A program made the translations under genes and the position numbers. The notes under the pieces were generated by a model, which saw only the letters and a program-made list of their open reading frames with translations, was not told where the DNA came from and did not search any database. Of a stretch of 64,000 nucleotides of DNA, positions 43,371-52,502 are shown one piece after another. The stretch is from Haloarcula amylovorans (GTDB taxonomy: Archaea > Halobacteriota > Halobacteria > Halobacteriales > Haloarculaceae), in NCBI RefSeq assembly GCF_004681185.1, contig NZ_SRIF01000001.1, positions 248,001 through 312,000 on the forward strand, in the 5' to 3' direction. Within the stretch, counting starts at the first letter, position 1, and every line of letters starts with the position of its first letter.

Positions 43371-43841
43371 CTACAGTCCCTCGACGGCCCGCAACTTCTG
43401 TTCGACCGGCGGCGGCGCGGCGCTGGGGCCATCGCGCACGCGGTGGTCGGGAATCAGGAGCGGAACGGGATTCGCCGCCAGCGCCTCACGCACCTGCGTC
43501 AGGTCTTCTTGCTCGCTGGCGCTCAGGTCGGGCGTCATCCGGGCGATCTGTTCGACGGTGGCGTCCTCGCCGTAGGGGATCTCGCGGACGGCTTCGAGGA
43601 CCTTGCGCTGGTTCGTCGGGACCGTCAGGCCGACGGTCACGTCCGCGAAGTCGTCCTCGTCTCCGTTGAGGTAGTCCTCGATGCGGTCCAACAGCGGGTG
43701 GTCTTCGGCGCTGTCCTCATCCGGTTGGTTCGGGAACGACAGCGAGATGATCCGGTCGCCGGCCTCGCCGAACTGGACGAAACAGTCGAGATACGCCGAC
43801 TCGCGGGCGTAGATGCCTGCGTCCGTCGTGGGTGCGTCCAT
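43371..43841 (-). CDS. Alkyltransferase-like (MGMT-domain) protein without active Cys
   Basis: This 156-residue protein ends in an MGMT C-terminal DNA-binding domain: VPTNQRKVLEAVREIPYGED (HTH) and LAANPVPLLIPDHRV. In true O6-methylguanine methyltransferases the active site is PCHRV. Here Cys is replaced by Asp (PDHRV). This fits alkyltransferase-like proteins, which bind lesions and flag them for nucleotide excision repair. The N-terminal 75 residues form the usual RNase H-like domain. The ATG at 43841 is chosen. Confidence 0.8.
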   Translation of the reverse strand: MDAPTTDAGIYARESAYLDCFVQFGEAGDRIISLSFPNQPDEDSAEDHPLLDRIEDYLNGDEDDFADVTVGLTVPTNQRKVLEAVREIPYGEDATVEQIARMTPDLSASEQEDLTQVREALAANPVPLLIPDHRVRDGPSAAPPPVEQKLRAVEGL

Positions 43842-43893
43842 ACGCTGGTGCAAGGGCCGGTCGGGCCTTCAAGATTCCCACGTCATGGACGAC

Positions 43894-43925
43894 AACACTT
43901 ATGTACACTTCTGTACGTTAGTGTT
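43894..43925. promoter_or_regulatory. TRP-box-like operator of trpCBA
   Basis: An imperfect palindrome (arms AACACTTATGTAC and GTACGTTAGTGTT, 11 of 13 pairs) ends 5 bp before the trpC ATG. Inside it TGTAC occurs twice as a direct repeat, 10 bp apart. TrpY of Methanothermobacter binds TGTACA boxes at trp genes, so a tryptophan-responsive repressor is a good guess. The AT-rich left side could also hold the TATA element. Confidence 0.55.
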
Positions 43926-43930
43926 CAGTA

Positions 43931-44722
43931 ATGGAATCCAATGCGGGATTGGCACCGGAAGTCGAGTCGATACTCGCGGCGGCGCGCGACCGGGGCGGTG
44001 GCGGCGAACGGGTGGCTGTCGACGCTCGGTCGCTGCCTGCCGCCTTCGAGGCGGCCGAGGCCGATGGGCGCGCTCCCATCGTCGCGGAGGTGAAACCGAC
44101 CAGTCCGACCGCCGACGGCGAGCGAACGGACGATCCGGTCGAACTCGCCGAGCAGATGGTCGAGGGCGGCGCGGCGGCGCTGTCGGTCCTGACCGAACCC
44201 GAGCACTTCGGCGGCTCTGCAGAGACGCTAGCGCGCGTTCGTGAGGCGGTGGACGTCCCGGTGCTCCGGAAGGACTTCCTCCTCCACGAAGACCAACTAG
44301 ACGTCGTTGAGGCCGACGTGGTTCTCCTCATCGTCCGATTCTTGGACGAAGAAGGCACCGACGACCTCGAAGACCTGCTTGCGGCGGCGCGTGAGCGAGG
44401 CTTTCAGGTGCTCGTCGAGGCTCACACCGCCGAGGAGGTCGAACGGGCCGTCGCGGCCGGTGCGGATATCGTCGGCGTCAACAACCGCGACCTGGCGAGA
44501 CTCGAAGTCGACCTGGAGACGTTCCCGGCGGCGGCGACGGCAGCCCCCGAGAGCGTCACGCTCATTGCGGAAAGTGGCATAGAGACACCGGACGACGTCG
44601 CGCGGATGCGCGAGGCCGGAGCCGACGCGTTGCTCGTCGGGTCGGCTATCATGGACCACGGCGGGGACTCCGACGTGGCCGAAAACACTCGGCGACTGAC
44701 ACAGGCGGAGACTGACACATGA
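43931..44722 (+). CDS. trpC: Indole-3-glycerol phosphate synthase
   Basis: This 263-residue TIM-barrel enzyme makes indole-3-glycerol phosphate for tryptophan. Motifs: [16 protein letters not shown] (catalytic Lys loop), [73 protein letters not shown] and [11 protein letters not shown]. Complete. It overlaps trpB by 4 bp and begins the trpCBA operon behind the TRP-box-like operator. Confidence 0.96.
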   Translation: MESNAGLAPEVESILAAARDRGGGGERVAVDARSLPAAFEAAEADGRAPIVAEVKPTSPTADGERTDDPVELAEQMVEGGAAALSVLTEPEHFGGSAETLARVREAVDVPVLRKDFLLHEDQLDVVEADVVLLIVRFLDEEGTDDLEDLLAAARERGFQVLVEAHTAEEVERAVAAGADIVGVNNRDLARLEVDLETFPAAATAAPESVTLIAESGIETPDDVARMREAGADALLVGSAIMDHGGDSDVAENTRRLTQAETDT

Positions 44723-46029
44723 GTACTGACGACGCACACGACCCCAAGTTCGGCGAGTACGGCGGACAGTACGTGCCCGAGGCGTTGATGCCAGCCATCG
44801 AGGAGTTGGCCGACGCCTACGAGCGATACGTACTGGAGAACGAAGACGGCTTCATGGACGAGTTCCGGCGGCGACTCGCCGACTTCGGCGGTCGCCCGAC
44901 GCCGCTCCAGCACGCCGAGCAACTGTCGGACCGTTACGACACGGAGGTTTATCTCAAGCGGGAGGACCTCGTCCACGGCGGCGCACACAAACTCAACAAC
45001 GCGCTCGGACAGGTCCTGCTGGCGAAGTATATGGGCAAAGAGCGCATCATCGCCGAGACGGGCGCGGGCCAGCACGGCACCGCGACGGCGATGGCTGCCG
45101 CCCACCTCGATATGCCCTGTGAGATTTACATGGGTGAGACGGACATCGCCCGCCAACGCCCCAACGTCTTCAGAATACGCATCAACGGCGCGGAGGTCAA
45201 CCCCGTCACGGTTGGTCGGGGTACGCTGAAGGAGGCGATTTCGGAGACGATGCGCGACTGGGCGACCACTGTCGAGGAGACCCACTACGTCATCGGGAGC
45301 GTCGTCGGCCCACATCCGTTCCCAAAGATGGTACGGGACTTTCAGGCAGTCATCTCCGAGGAGGCCCGCGAACAGGCCATCGAGCAGACGGGCGGTCTGC
45401 CCGATTCGGTCGTCGCCTGCGCCGGCGGCGGGTCGAACACAATGGGTGCGTTCGCGGAGTTCGTCGACGACGATGGCGTGGAACAGAGTTCCGCGGATAG
45501 TCGAGCGGCGGAGGCGCGAGGCCGCGTCGAACTCTACGCCGTCGAGGCCGGGGGCTCCTCGCTCGAAGTCGACGAGGAGGAAGGCGTCGCGCCCAACTCC
45601 GCGACGCTCTCGACCGGCGGTGAGGGCGTCCTCCACGGCGCGCGAACGAAGCTCCTCCAAGATTCGGACGGCCAGATCATGGAGTCACACTCCGTCTCGG
45701 CCGGACTGGACTACGCTGGCGTCGGCCCGGAGCTCGCCCACCTCGTCGACGAGGGGCGCGTGACACCGGCCAACGTCGACGACGACGACGCACTAGAGGC
45801 GTTCCATCGCCTCTCACAGGACGAAGGTATCATCCCGGCACTGGAGACAGCCCACGCCTTCGGGTATCTGGAGGAACACCACGACGAACTGGGTGATACC
45901 GTCATCGTCAACGTCTCCGGACGCGGGGACAAGGACTTGGAGACGGTCGTTGAGGAGACGAGCAAGCGCGACCTCGATATTGCACCCGATATGTCGATAC
46001 TCAACCGAGTCGGTGGCGGTGGTCTCTGA
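44719..46029 (+). CDS. trpB: Tryptophan synthase beta subunit
   Basis: This 436-residue PLP enzyme condenses indole with serine. Features: [20 protein letters not shown] at the start, [20 protein letters not shown] with the PLP Lys, [12 protein letters not shown], and [14 protein letters not shown] for phosphate binding. An insertion of about 20 residues ([20 protein letters not shown]) follows the last motif and is a probable surface loop. It overlaps trpA by 1 bp. It is the TrpB1-type partner of TrpA. Confidence 0.97.
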   Translation: MSTDDAHDPKFGEYGGQYVPEALMPAIEELADAYERYVLENEDGFMDEFRRRLADFGGRPTPLQHAEQLSDRYDTEVYLKREDLVHGGAHKLNNALGQVLLAKYMGKERIIAETGAGQHGTATAMAAAHLDMPCEIYMGETDIARQRPNVFRIRINGAEVNPVTVGRGTLKEAISETMRDWATTVEETHYVIGSVVGPHPFPKMVRDFQAVISEEAREQAIEQTGGLPDSVVACAGGGSNTMGAFAEFVDDDGVEQSSADSRAAEARGRVELYAVEAGGSSLEVDEEEGVAPNSATLSTGGEGVLHGARTKLLQDSDGQIMESHSVSAGLDYAGVGPELAHLVDEGRVTPANVDDDDALEAFHRLSQDEGIIPALETAHAFGYLEEHHDELGDTVIVNVSGRGDKDLETVVEETSKRDLDIAPDMSILNRVGGGGL

Positions 46030-46907
46030 TGGGTCTCGAACGTGCCTTCGCGGATGAACCCGCGTTCGTCCCGTATCTCGCCGCGGGCGACCCGAACTAC
46101 GAGGACTCGCTGGCCTACGTCGAAGCGCTCGCCGAGGGCGGCGCGGACGTCATCGAACTCGGCCTGCCGTTCTCGGAACCAATCGCGGAGGGCAAGACGA
46201 TTCAGGACGCCATCGTCCGTTCGCTCGACGCCGGGATGACCCCCGGGCGGTTCTTCGAGTTCGTCGATGATCTCGACGTGGACGTGCCGCTGGTCTGTAT
46301 GACCTACTACAACCTGATCTATCAGTACGGGGATAGCGAGGCGCAACGCGCCTCGGAGAGCGCGAGCGGTGCAACCGCGAGCGAGGAGGGGCCTCGCCCC
46401 TTCGTCGAGAAGGCGGCTGACGTGGGCATCGAAGGGTTCGTCGTCCCCGACCTGCCCGCCGAGGAAGCGGGTCCGCTCCGAGACGCGTGCGACGAGTTCG
46501 GGCTCGACCTGATCTTCATCGTCGCGCCGACGACAGAGGGCGACCGACTCGACCGGATGCGCGAGCAGATTTCGGGATACGTCTACGTGCAGGCCCGGAT
46601 GGGCGTCACCGGTGCGCGCGACGACGTGGACGATGCGACCGGCGCGTCGCTCGCTCGCTTATCCGATTGGGATGTCCCGAAAGCAGTCGGCTTCGGTATC
46701 AAGACCGGCGACCACGCCGAGGAGATCGTCGCCGCGGGGGCCGACGGCGTCATCGTCGGCTCCGCCCTCGTCGACATCGTCGCCGACGGCTACGAGAACG
46801 ACAGGCCGACCGAGGCAGTCGCCGCGGACCTCGAATCGCTCGCCCGCGAACTCAAGGAGGGGGCCCTCCGTGGGGCACAGGAACGGCCGCAACCGGAACG
46901 CACATAA
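46029..46907 (+). CDS. trpA: Tryptophan synthase alpha subunit with palindromic insertion
   Basis: This 292-residue subunit cleaves indole-3-glycerol phosphate. Features: [40 protein letters not shown] (catalytic Glu/Asp region), [28 protein letters not shown] and [14 protein letters not shown]. Between YQYG and [10 protein letters not shown] a 22-residue Ser/Ala/Glu stretch is inserted. Its DNA (46337-46402) is three successive hairpins. The usual enzyme has a short loop there. It is the last gene of trpCBA, 26 bp before aroA'. Confidence 0.95.
   Translation: MGLERAFADEPAFVPYLAAGDPNYEDSLAYVEALAEGGADVIELGLPFSEPIAEGKTIQDAIVRSLDAGMTPGRFFEFVDDLDVDVPLVCMTYYNLIYQYGDSEAQRASESASGATASEEGPRPFVEKAADVGIEGFVVPDLPAEEAGPLRDACDEFGLDLIFIVAPTTEGDRLDRMREQISGYVYVQARMGVTGARDDVDDATGASLARLSDWDVPKAVGFGIKTGDHAEEIVAAGADGVIVGSALVDIVADGYENDRPTEAVAADLESLARELKEGALRGAQERPQPERT
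46337..46402 (+). repeat. Three-hairpin palindromic insert inside trpA
   Basis: Perfect stems: CGAGGCGC-AAC-GCGCCTCG (46337-46355), GCGGT-GCA-ACCGC (46366-46378), AGGGGC-CTC-GCCCCT (46387-46401). They are translated in frame as a Ser/Ala/Glu-rich loop. Confidence 0.65.
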
Positions 46908-46933
46908 TCACTCTTGCCACAGTCTCGCATAAC

Positions 46934-47737
46934 ATGAACGCAGGGAAACGAACACGACTGGACCGCATCGGGACAGACGACCGCTACGTCGTCGTTCCGA
47001 TGGACCACGGTATCACGATGGGAGCCGTAACGGGACTCAAAGACATCGAATCGACGATCGACGCGATCACGCGGGGCGGAGCCGACTCCATTCTCACGCA
47101 ACGCGGCATCGCTGGCCGCGTCCATCCGAACAAGAACGACGCGGGCTACATCGCCCATCTCAACGGCTCGACTAACATCGGCCCCGACGAGGACGACAAG
47201 CGCCGTACCGGCACCGTCGAGGACGCCATCCGCGCCGGGGCCGACGCCGTCTCGTTCCACATCAACGTCGGCAGCGAGTACGAACGCGAACAGATCGCCG
47301 GGCTCGCCGAGCTGACCGGCGAGGCCGAACGCTACGGACTGCCGGTGCTAGCGATGACCTACGCTCGCGGGCCGGAGATCGACCCCGAGGCCGAGGACTT
47401 CAACCAGGCGGTCGGCCACGCCGTCCGCCTCGGCGAGGAGCTCGGCGCTGACGTCGTCAAGACTGCCTACACCGGTGACGCAGAGACGTTCCAGCACGTC
47501 GTCGAGTCCACGTCGCTGCCGGTGGTCATCGCTGGCGGCTCGCGTGGCACGGACGAGGAGACCTTGGAGATGGTTCGCGGCGCGATGGACGCCGGTGCCG
47601 CCGGCGTCTCGATGGGTCGGTCGGTGTTCCAGCACGAGGACCCCGAGAAGATAACCCGGGCTGTCGCCAGCGTCGTCCACGACGACAGTGAGGCGGCCGA
47701 CGCGCTCCGGGACGCCGGACTGGCCGTCGAAGCTTAG
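46934..47737 (+). CDS. aroA': 2-amino-3,7-dideoxy-D-threo-hept-6-ulosonate synthase
   Basis: This 267-residue class I aldolase-type TIM barrel (DeoC/FbaB-like) condenses a methylglyoxal-derived sugar phosphate with aspartate semialdehyde. It is the first step of the archaeal route to 3-dehydroquinate. It shows VVVPMDHGITMGAV, ADAVSFHINVGSEYEREQIA, ADVVKTAYTGDAETF with the Schiff-base Lys, and VVIAGGSRGTDEE. The partner aroB' is 1.5 kb downstream, and trpCBA is upstream, which supports the aromatic role over fructose-bisphosphate aldolase. Confidence 0.9.
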   Translation: MNAGKRTRLDRIGTDDRYVVVPMDHGITMGAVTGLKDIESTIDAITRGGADSILTQRGIAGRVHPNKNDAGYIAHLNGSTNIGPDEDDKRRTGTVEDAIRAGADAVSFHINVGSEYEREQIAGLAELTGEAERYGLPVLAMTYARGPEIDPEAEDFNQAVGHAVRLGEELGADVVKTAYTGDAETFQHVVESTSLPVVIAGGSRGTDEETLEMVRGAMDAGAAGVSMGRSVFQHEDPEKITRAVASVVHDDSEAADALRDAGLAVEA

Positions 47738-49050
47738 AAGCCGAACAGCGACCGTATCTGTGACCCGATCGAGGTAGTGTCGTTGTCTGCCGTTTTCGAG
47801 GTGTCTTCCACTGGTTCAGCGTCGTCGCTGCCCGGGTCCTCGACACTGCTCTCGGACCGAGTCGTCGGTGCTGTCTCGGATGTCACCGCCGAATCGTCGC
47901 CACTCTCCGTCTGTGAACCGGACTGGTCGCCGGATTCGGTGGTGACGGCATCGCGGGCATCGTCGGCCGCCGCGCCCTCTTCGTCGGCAGTTCTGTCGTC
48001 TCCGCTGGGATCCATACCGACGCGCCGGTCATCGGCCGACGGCGAGTGAGTTGTCGACTCGTCGCCGAGCAAGCCCACGTCTAATACGGAGTCGTCTGGT
48101 TCCGCTGTCGTCGCCGTGTCGTCGTCGGTCTCTCCGTCGTCACTATCTTCCGTAGCGAGATCGGCGGTCACCGCTCTCCCGTACTTCTCTGGGGACACCG
48201 CTCCCCCGCCATGCTGCCCGTCTGCGGTCGATACGTCGGTCACGCCGACGGCGTCCGACCGGTCAGCGAAGCCAGTCTCGGGGCTCGCCGCCGCGGCCGT
48301 CGCGGCCGTCGCCTCCGGGTTGGCCGCCGTCGGTTCCGCGACGAGTTGCCGGGCTATCTTCCGATAGGCGACGGCGGCACCACTCTGGGGCGCGTTCGCC
48401 ACGACGGGTCGGCCCGCGTCCTGCGAGTGGGGAACGGCATCGTCCTCGGGGACGTGGCCGAGCAACTCCACGTCGAGGAACTCCGAGATCCGATCCGCGC
48501 CGGGTGAGGCACCCGTCCCGGACTTCGTCAGGACGAGCCCGCGAACGTCGGTGTCGACGCGCTCTGCCAGTTCCTTCGTGTTTCGGACGTTCCGAATCGA
48601 GGCGACTCGGGGCGTCGAGACGAGCAACGTCTCGTCGGCCAACTGCATCGGCCGAACGGTCTCCTCGCTCAGCCCCGCGGGGGTATCGAGTATCACTACG
48701 TCGTAGTGCCACCGGAGCGTCTCGACCACCTCGGACAGTCGGTCTAAGTCCGTCTCCGCGTATCCGTCGAGGTCCGTCCCGCTCGGGACGACGGAGAGTC
48801 CCGTTTCGGTCTCGTAGACGGCGGAGTTCACCTCGGCCTCACCGGCGAGGACGTCGTGGAGTGTCGTCGCCGTCCGCACGTCGATGTCCATTTCGAGGAA
48901 GTCGACGAGGTTCGCCATCGCTAGGTCCAGTTCCACTGTGACCGTAGAACAGCCGGCTTCCGCCAGCGACGCCCCGAGGTTGATACTCGTCGTCGTCTTC
49001 CCGACGCCGCCCTTTGCACCAGCGACCGTGTAGACGTGATTCGTGACCAT
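47734..49050 (-). CDS. minD: MinD/ParA-like ATPase with long disordered tail
   Basis: This 438-residue protein has a MinD-type ATPase domain in the first 245 residues: deviant Walker A AGAKGGVGKTTTSINLG, VVILDTPAGLSEETV, VLTKSGTGASPGADRI. About 180 residues of acidic, Ser/Thr/Asp-rich disordered sequence follow. The last residues SIGSQIRSLFGF can form an amphipathic membrane-targeting helix, as in MinD. It probably oscillates or localises at the membrane to position surface structures or division. Its stop overlaps aroA' by 4 bp in convergent orientation. Confidence 0.82.
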   Translation of the reverse strand: MVTNHVYTVAGAKGGVGKTTTSINLGASLAEAGCSTVTVELDLAMANLVDFLEMDIDVRTATTLHDVLAGEAEVNSAVYETETGLSVVPSGTDLDGYAETDLDRLSEVVETLRWHYDVVILDTPAGLSEETVRPMQLADETLLVSTPRVASIRNVRNTKELAERVDTDVRGLVLTKSGTGASPGADRISEFLDVELLGHVPEDDAVPHSQDAGRPVVANAPQSGAAVAYRKIARQLVAEPTAANPEATAATAAAASPETGFADRSDAVGVTDVSTADGQHGGGAVSPEKYGRAVTADLATEDSDDGETDDDTATTAEPDDSVLDVGLLGDESTTHSPSADDRRVGMDPSGDDRTADEEGAAADDARDAVTTESGDQSGSQTESGDDSAVTSETAPTTRSESSVEDPGSDDAEPVEDTSKTADNDTTSIGSQIRSLFGF

Positions 49051-49208
49051 TCGTGACAACTACCTAACTCCCGACCGAGTCCTGTTATGGCGCTAATTTA
49101 TCAAAGAAACTGATAACTCTACCGTCCACGTTTTCAACGCTGAAAACCGAGTGAGGCCGCGGCGCTGAGTCCGCCACGTTCAAGCCCCACCGTCGCGGAC
49201 GTGGCTCT

Positions 49209-50375
49209 ATGACACGAAGCGTGTGGCTCAAGGCCGACGACGAGGTCGGCGACTGGGAGGCGCGAAAGCGGCGCATCACCGCCGGACTCGAAGCGGGCGT
49301 AGACTGGGTACTGGTCGACGAAGCGGACGTAGACCGTGTCAGAGACCTCGGCTCGGTCAACGTCGCCGCGTTCACGAACGGCGACGTCCACGTCATGGAG
49401 GCCGAGGCCGAGGAGTCCGACGCCGACGCGACCATCGTCGGCAAGGACGGCGAAGGCGACGGCACCGTCGACCTCCCCTCTGATTTCTCCGGCTCTGCGG
49501 ACCTCTCCTCGCTCCGGCAGAACGGCGCGGCCCCCGAGGGTGGCTACGTCCGTATCTTCAACGAGGACTACGAGGCCTTCGCCGAGGAAGTGGCGACGGA
49601 AGCCGACTTCACCATCGTCATCGGCGAGGACTGGCAGATCATTCCGCTAGAAAACCTCATCGCTCGCGTCGGCGACGAGACGGACCTCATCACCGGCGTC
49701 ACCTCCGCAGAGGACGCCCGCACGGCCTACGAGACGCTGGAACACGGCGTCGACGGCGTCTTACTCGACACCGACGACATCGACGAAATCAGAAAGACCG
49801 TCGACGTGCGCGACGAGATGGGCCGTGAGCAACTGGAGTTGGAGTACGCCGAAGTGACCGCTATCGAGCAGACGGGGTCGGCAGACCGGGTCTGTATCGA
49901 CACGGGCAACCTGATGGAACACGACGAGGGGATGCTCGTCGGGTCGATGGCCCGCGGGCTCTTCTTCGTTCACGCCGAGACGGCCGAGTCGCCGTACGTC
50001 GCCTCGCGGCCGTTCCGAGTCAACGCCGGGGCCGTCCACGCCTACGTCCGCACGCCCGACGGCGGGACGAAGTACCTCTCGGAGCTTCAGTCCGGCGACG
50101 AGGTTCAGGTCGTCGATTCGAGCGGTCGCACCCGCGAGGCCATCGTCGGCCGCGCGAAGATAGAGAAACGGCCGATGTTCCGCGTGCAGGCCGAGACCGA
50201 GGAGGGCGACCGTATCGAGACGCTGTTACAGAACGCAGAGACCATCAAGGTCCACACGCGCGACGGCCGTACTGCCGTCACGGACCTCGAACCAGGCGAC
50301 GAGCTCCTCGTCTACCACGAAGACACGGCGACACACTTCGGCGAGAAGATCGAAGAGAGCATCATCGAGAAGTAA
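49209..50375 (+). CDS. aroB': 3-dehydroquinate synthase II
   Basis: This 388-residue archaeal-type enzyme converts the heptulosonate made by AroA' to 3-dehydroquinate with NAD. Motifs: MTRSVWLKADDEVGDWEARK at the start, DFTIVIGEDWQIIPLENLIA, GVDGVLLDTDDIDEI, DRVCIDTGNLMEHDEGMLVG, SRPFRVNAGAVHAYVRTPDG, and the C-terminal LLQNAETIKVHTRDG. Length is typical. It is divergent from minD and completes a pathway with aroA' and, at 60 kb, aroD. Confidence 0.95.
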   Translation: MTRSVWLKADDEVGDWEARKRRITAGLEAGVDWVLVDEADVDRVRDLGSVNVAAFTNGDVHVMEAEAEESDADATIVGKDGEGDGTVDLPSDFSGSADLSSLRQNGAAPEGGYVRIFNEDYEAFAEEVATEADFTIVIGEDWQIIPLENLIARVGDETDLITGVTSAEDARTAYETLEHGVDGVLLDTDDIDEIRKTVDVRDEMGREQLELEYAEVTAIEQTGSADRVCIDTGNLMEHDEGMLVGSMARGLFFVHAETAESPYVASRPFRVNAGAVHAYVRTPDGGTKYLSELQSGDEVQVVDSSGRTREAIVGRAKIEKRPMFRVQAETEEGDRIETLLQNAETIKVHTRDGRTAVTDLEPGDELLVYHEDTATHFGEKIEESIIEK

Positions 50376-50397
50376 TCGAATCGGGCGGTGTTTTTCT

Positions 50398-50832
50398 CTA
50401 CTGCTCGGCTTCGGCGTCCGCCTCGGTCCGGTACTGGTCGAGTTCGGTCGTACACCAGTGACAGAATTCGATGTCGTCGTCGAGTTCCTTTCCGCAGCTG
50501 GGGCATTTCGTGCCTTCGAGGACCTCAGTGGTCACGTTCCCGCGAGTCGCCATCCAGTAGGCGTCGACCATGTTCAGAGCGGTGATGGCCAACACGGCGA
50601 CCGAGGCTTCGAGCGGGACGTTCTGGGCGGCCGCCAGTAGATTCTCGAAGGTAAACCCGTTCTGTAGCGGAGCCATCGCGTTCCCGTCGATGAGCAGGGT
50701 TGTCGTGGTGTAGACGAGGCCGAACCAGAGAACTGCGCGTAACCACTCCCGGAGGTAAACGTGTCCCAGCCCGGGGTAGAGAAAGGCGAGTACGGCGGCG
50801 AGCCACGGCCGCTTTCGCCCGGTCTCAGCCAT
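50398..50832 (-). CDS. Membrane protein with C-terminal zinc ribbon (144 aa)
   Basis: The N-terminal part has two or three membrane helices, including a TM2-like GxxYxxREWxxA pattern (PGLGHVYLREWLRAVLWFGL). The C-terminus is a zinc ribbon CPSCGKELDDDIEFCHWC. It belongs to a common haloarchaeal small membrane family of unknown role. It is convergent with aroB', with a 22-bp gap. Confidence 0.7.
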   Translation of the reverse strand: MAETGRKRPWLAAVLAFLYPGLGHVYLREWLRAVLWFGLVYTTTTLLIDGNAMAPLQNGFTFENLLAAAQNVPLEASVAVLAITALNMVDAYWMATRGNVTTEVLEGTKCPSCGKELDDDIEFCHWCTTELDQYRTEADAEAEQ

Positions 50833-50947
50833 ACTCCCCGAATCAGAGGCCCACGCTCCTATATCTTCCGAACCAGTGAGGAACTGGCCCGAATCGGCTG
50901 CCTTCGACCGGAGGTACCGTTTTCACCGCTCGCTACCAGTTCCGTCT

Positions 50948-51289
50948 ATGGACGTGGTTCCAGACGACCGATCGGAGACCGTCGAAGTCGAACCGGGCGT
51001 CTTCCTCACGCAACTGGCGGCGGGCGCGGAGATGAGTATCCAGCATCTCCGCATCGAACCGGGCGGGCGCGTCCCCGAGCACAGCCACCACCACGAGCAA
51101 GTGGGATTCGTCTATCAGGGAGCGCAGACCTTCGTCCTCGACGGCGGCGAGACGGTGACTGTCGAGCCTGGCGAGTCCTATCGGCTGGAGAGCCACGAAG
51201 TTCACGCCGCCGAGAACCGCGGCGACGAGGCGCTGCTGGCCATCGACGTATTCAGTCCGCCGCGGCCGAATCCCGATTGGCTGGAGTAG
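50948..51289 (+). CDS. Cupin-domain protein (113 aa)
   Basis: This single-domain cupin has metal motif 1 as HSHHHEQVGFVYQGAQTFVL and motif 2 as PGESYRLESHEVHAAENRG. It probably binds a divalent metal and either isomerises or oxygenates a small molecule or senses it. ATG 50948 is preferred; the longer frame adds an untypical basic start. No linked pathway is evident. Confidence 0.82.
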   Translation: MDVVPDDRSETVEVEPGVFLTQLAAGAEMSIQHLRIEPGGRVPEHSHHHEQVGFVYQGAQTFVLDGGETVTVEPGESYRLESHEVHAAENRGDEALLAIDVFSPPRPNPDWLE

Positions 51290-51310
51290 CGACGCGGTCG
51301 AGAGACCCCG

Positions 51311-51496
51311 TCACCGCAATACGAGGAGATAGGTCAGGACGGCGAGAAACAGCGCCGTGAGGAGGACAGTCCGAATCGTGAACGCGGCCAACTCGAAGAA
51401 GCTCAACCCCCAGACGAGAACGGTACTGAACGCGAGCGATAGTAGCAAGTCGAGCACCAGCAAGACCCGGATGTCTCCGTCGCCGTTCCCGGCCAT
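51311..51496 (-). CDS. Small membrane protein (61 aa)
   Basis: Two hydrophobic helices (LLVLDLLLSLAFSTVLVWGL and TIRTVLLTALFLAVLTYLLV) follow a short acidic start (MAGNGDGD). It ends LR. It is convergent with the cupin gene. The start at 51496 is favoured over the longer frame from 51541. Function unknown. Confidence 0.6.
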   Translation of the reverse strand: MAGNGDGDIRVLLVLDLLLSLAFSTVLVWGLSFFELAAFTIRTVLLTALFLAVLTYLLVLR

Positions 51497-51596
51497 GGCG
51501 CTACTGTCGTGTCCACGTTCATATACGTATGGGGAGGACACGCAGTATCGGCGCGAATGAGAGCCTTGATATATCGTTCAGATAGATTGACAGACG

Positions 51597-51920
51597 ATGA
51601 TACGGAATCGTAACGGAACGCCCGTCGACCCCGTCCCCTTTCTGGTCGTCAGCGGACTGGGCGTCGCGGTAAGCTTCTCTTTCGGCCCGATTTACGTCAT
51701 GGAGTTCGGTGCGTCGCTTCCGTTTTCGCTATCGATTGCTGGCCTCGTCGCGCTGGGGACGGCAGCCGTGGCCTACCACCGCTACGTCTGGACTGCGCGG
51801 CCCGAACTGCGCAGCGAGATTCCGGCCGACGTCCGGCTGGGGAGACTACTGTACGGCATGGTCGTCGGCTTTTTCTTCGTCGTCGCGCTCGCGCTCCCGC
51901 TCGTCGCCGGCGGCCTGTGA
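51597..51920 (+). CDS. Small membrane protein (107 aa)
   Basis: Three predicted helices are seen (about 15-35, 40-60, 85-105), with a polar loop YHRYVWTARPELRSEIPADV. It starts with ATG 51597, shortly after an AT-rich GATATATCG element that can serve as promoter. It is followed by the SRPBCC-like gene with little or no gap and is likely co-transcribed. Function unknown. Confidence 0.62.
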   Translation: MIRNRNGTPVDPVPFLVVSGLGVAVSFSFGPIYVMEFGASLPFSLSIAGLVALGTAAVAYHRYVWTARPELRSEIPADVRLGRLLYGMVVGFFFVVALALPLVAGGL

Positions 51921-51958
51921 TTGGCCGCCGCGCTCTGTCGCCGGAAGCCCGTGGAACT

Positions 51959-52396
51959 ATGCCCGAGGAGAGCGACTGCGGGTCCATGCGCGAGGTGGAA
52001 CGCACGCGGTTCGTGGCGGCGACGCCCGCCGAACTCGCTCGCTCGCTGTCTCCGGCGACCGTTCTCGACCACGAGGGGACCTTCAGCGTCGTCGAGAGCG
52101 AGGAGAGCGACGCTGGCCAGCGAGTCACGGCCCGCGGCGGCGGTGTGGAAGCAGTCTTCGTCTTCGAAGAGCGCGGGGATGCTCTCTACTACCGACAGAT
52201 CGGTGAGCAGGGCCCCTTCGAGTCGATGGAGACGACGCTGACGTACCAGTCGAAAGACCACGGTAGCGAGGTGGCGGTGCGGTCCGCAGTCGGTCTCGGC
52301 CTCCCGCTTTCGTCACTGACGGACCGCATCGCCGCGTGGAAGCGAGGCGGCGAACTCGACCGGCTGCTCGACCGGCTCGCCGACGAATATCGATAG
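51959..52396 (+). CDS. SRPBCC-like protein (145 aa)
   Basis: The alternating strand pattern MREVERTRFVAATPAELARS ... VEAVFVFEERGDALYYRQIG ... METTLTYQSKDHGSEVAVRS and the long C-terminal helix (ELDRLLDRLADEYR) fit the START/SRPBCC ligand-binding fold. The start is uncertain: 51959 or 51986 by ATG, or a GTG at 51917 overlapping the previous gene by 4 bp. The ligand is unknown. Confidence 0.65.
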   Translation: MPEESDCGSMREVERTRFVAATPAELARSLSPATVLDHEGTFSVVESEESDAGQRVTARGGGVEAVFVFEERGDALYYRQIGEQGPFESMETTLTYQSKDHGSEVAVRSAVGLGLPLSSLTDRIAAWKRGGELDRLLDRLADEYR

Positions 52397-52502
52397 CGCG
52401 CTGTCGTTCTGTATCGACGCTGCCCGGGATACTCCGTCGGATATGTGCGGGCCGTACAAATCCCCACGAACGTTTATGTCTTTTTGGACGAAATGGTGAC
52501 AC

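Noticed and set aside
45472..45540. Insertion in trpB as a second palindromic element
   Set aside because: Only a weak 5-bp GCGGC/GCCGC pair is found. It fits an ordinary variable loop better.
47734..47737. Overlap of aroA' and minD as a sign of a wrong stop
   Set aside because: The genes converge and share only the TTAG/CTAA bases of their stop codons, which is common in compact genomes.
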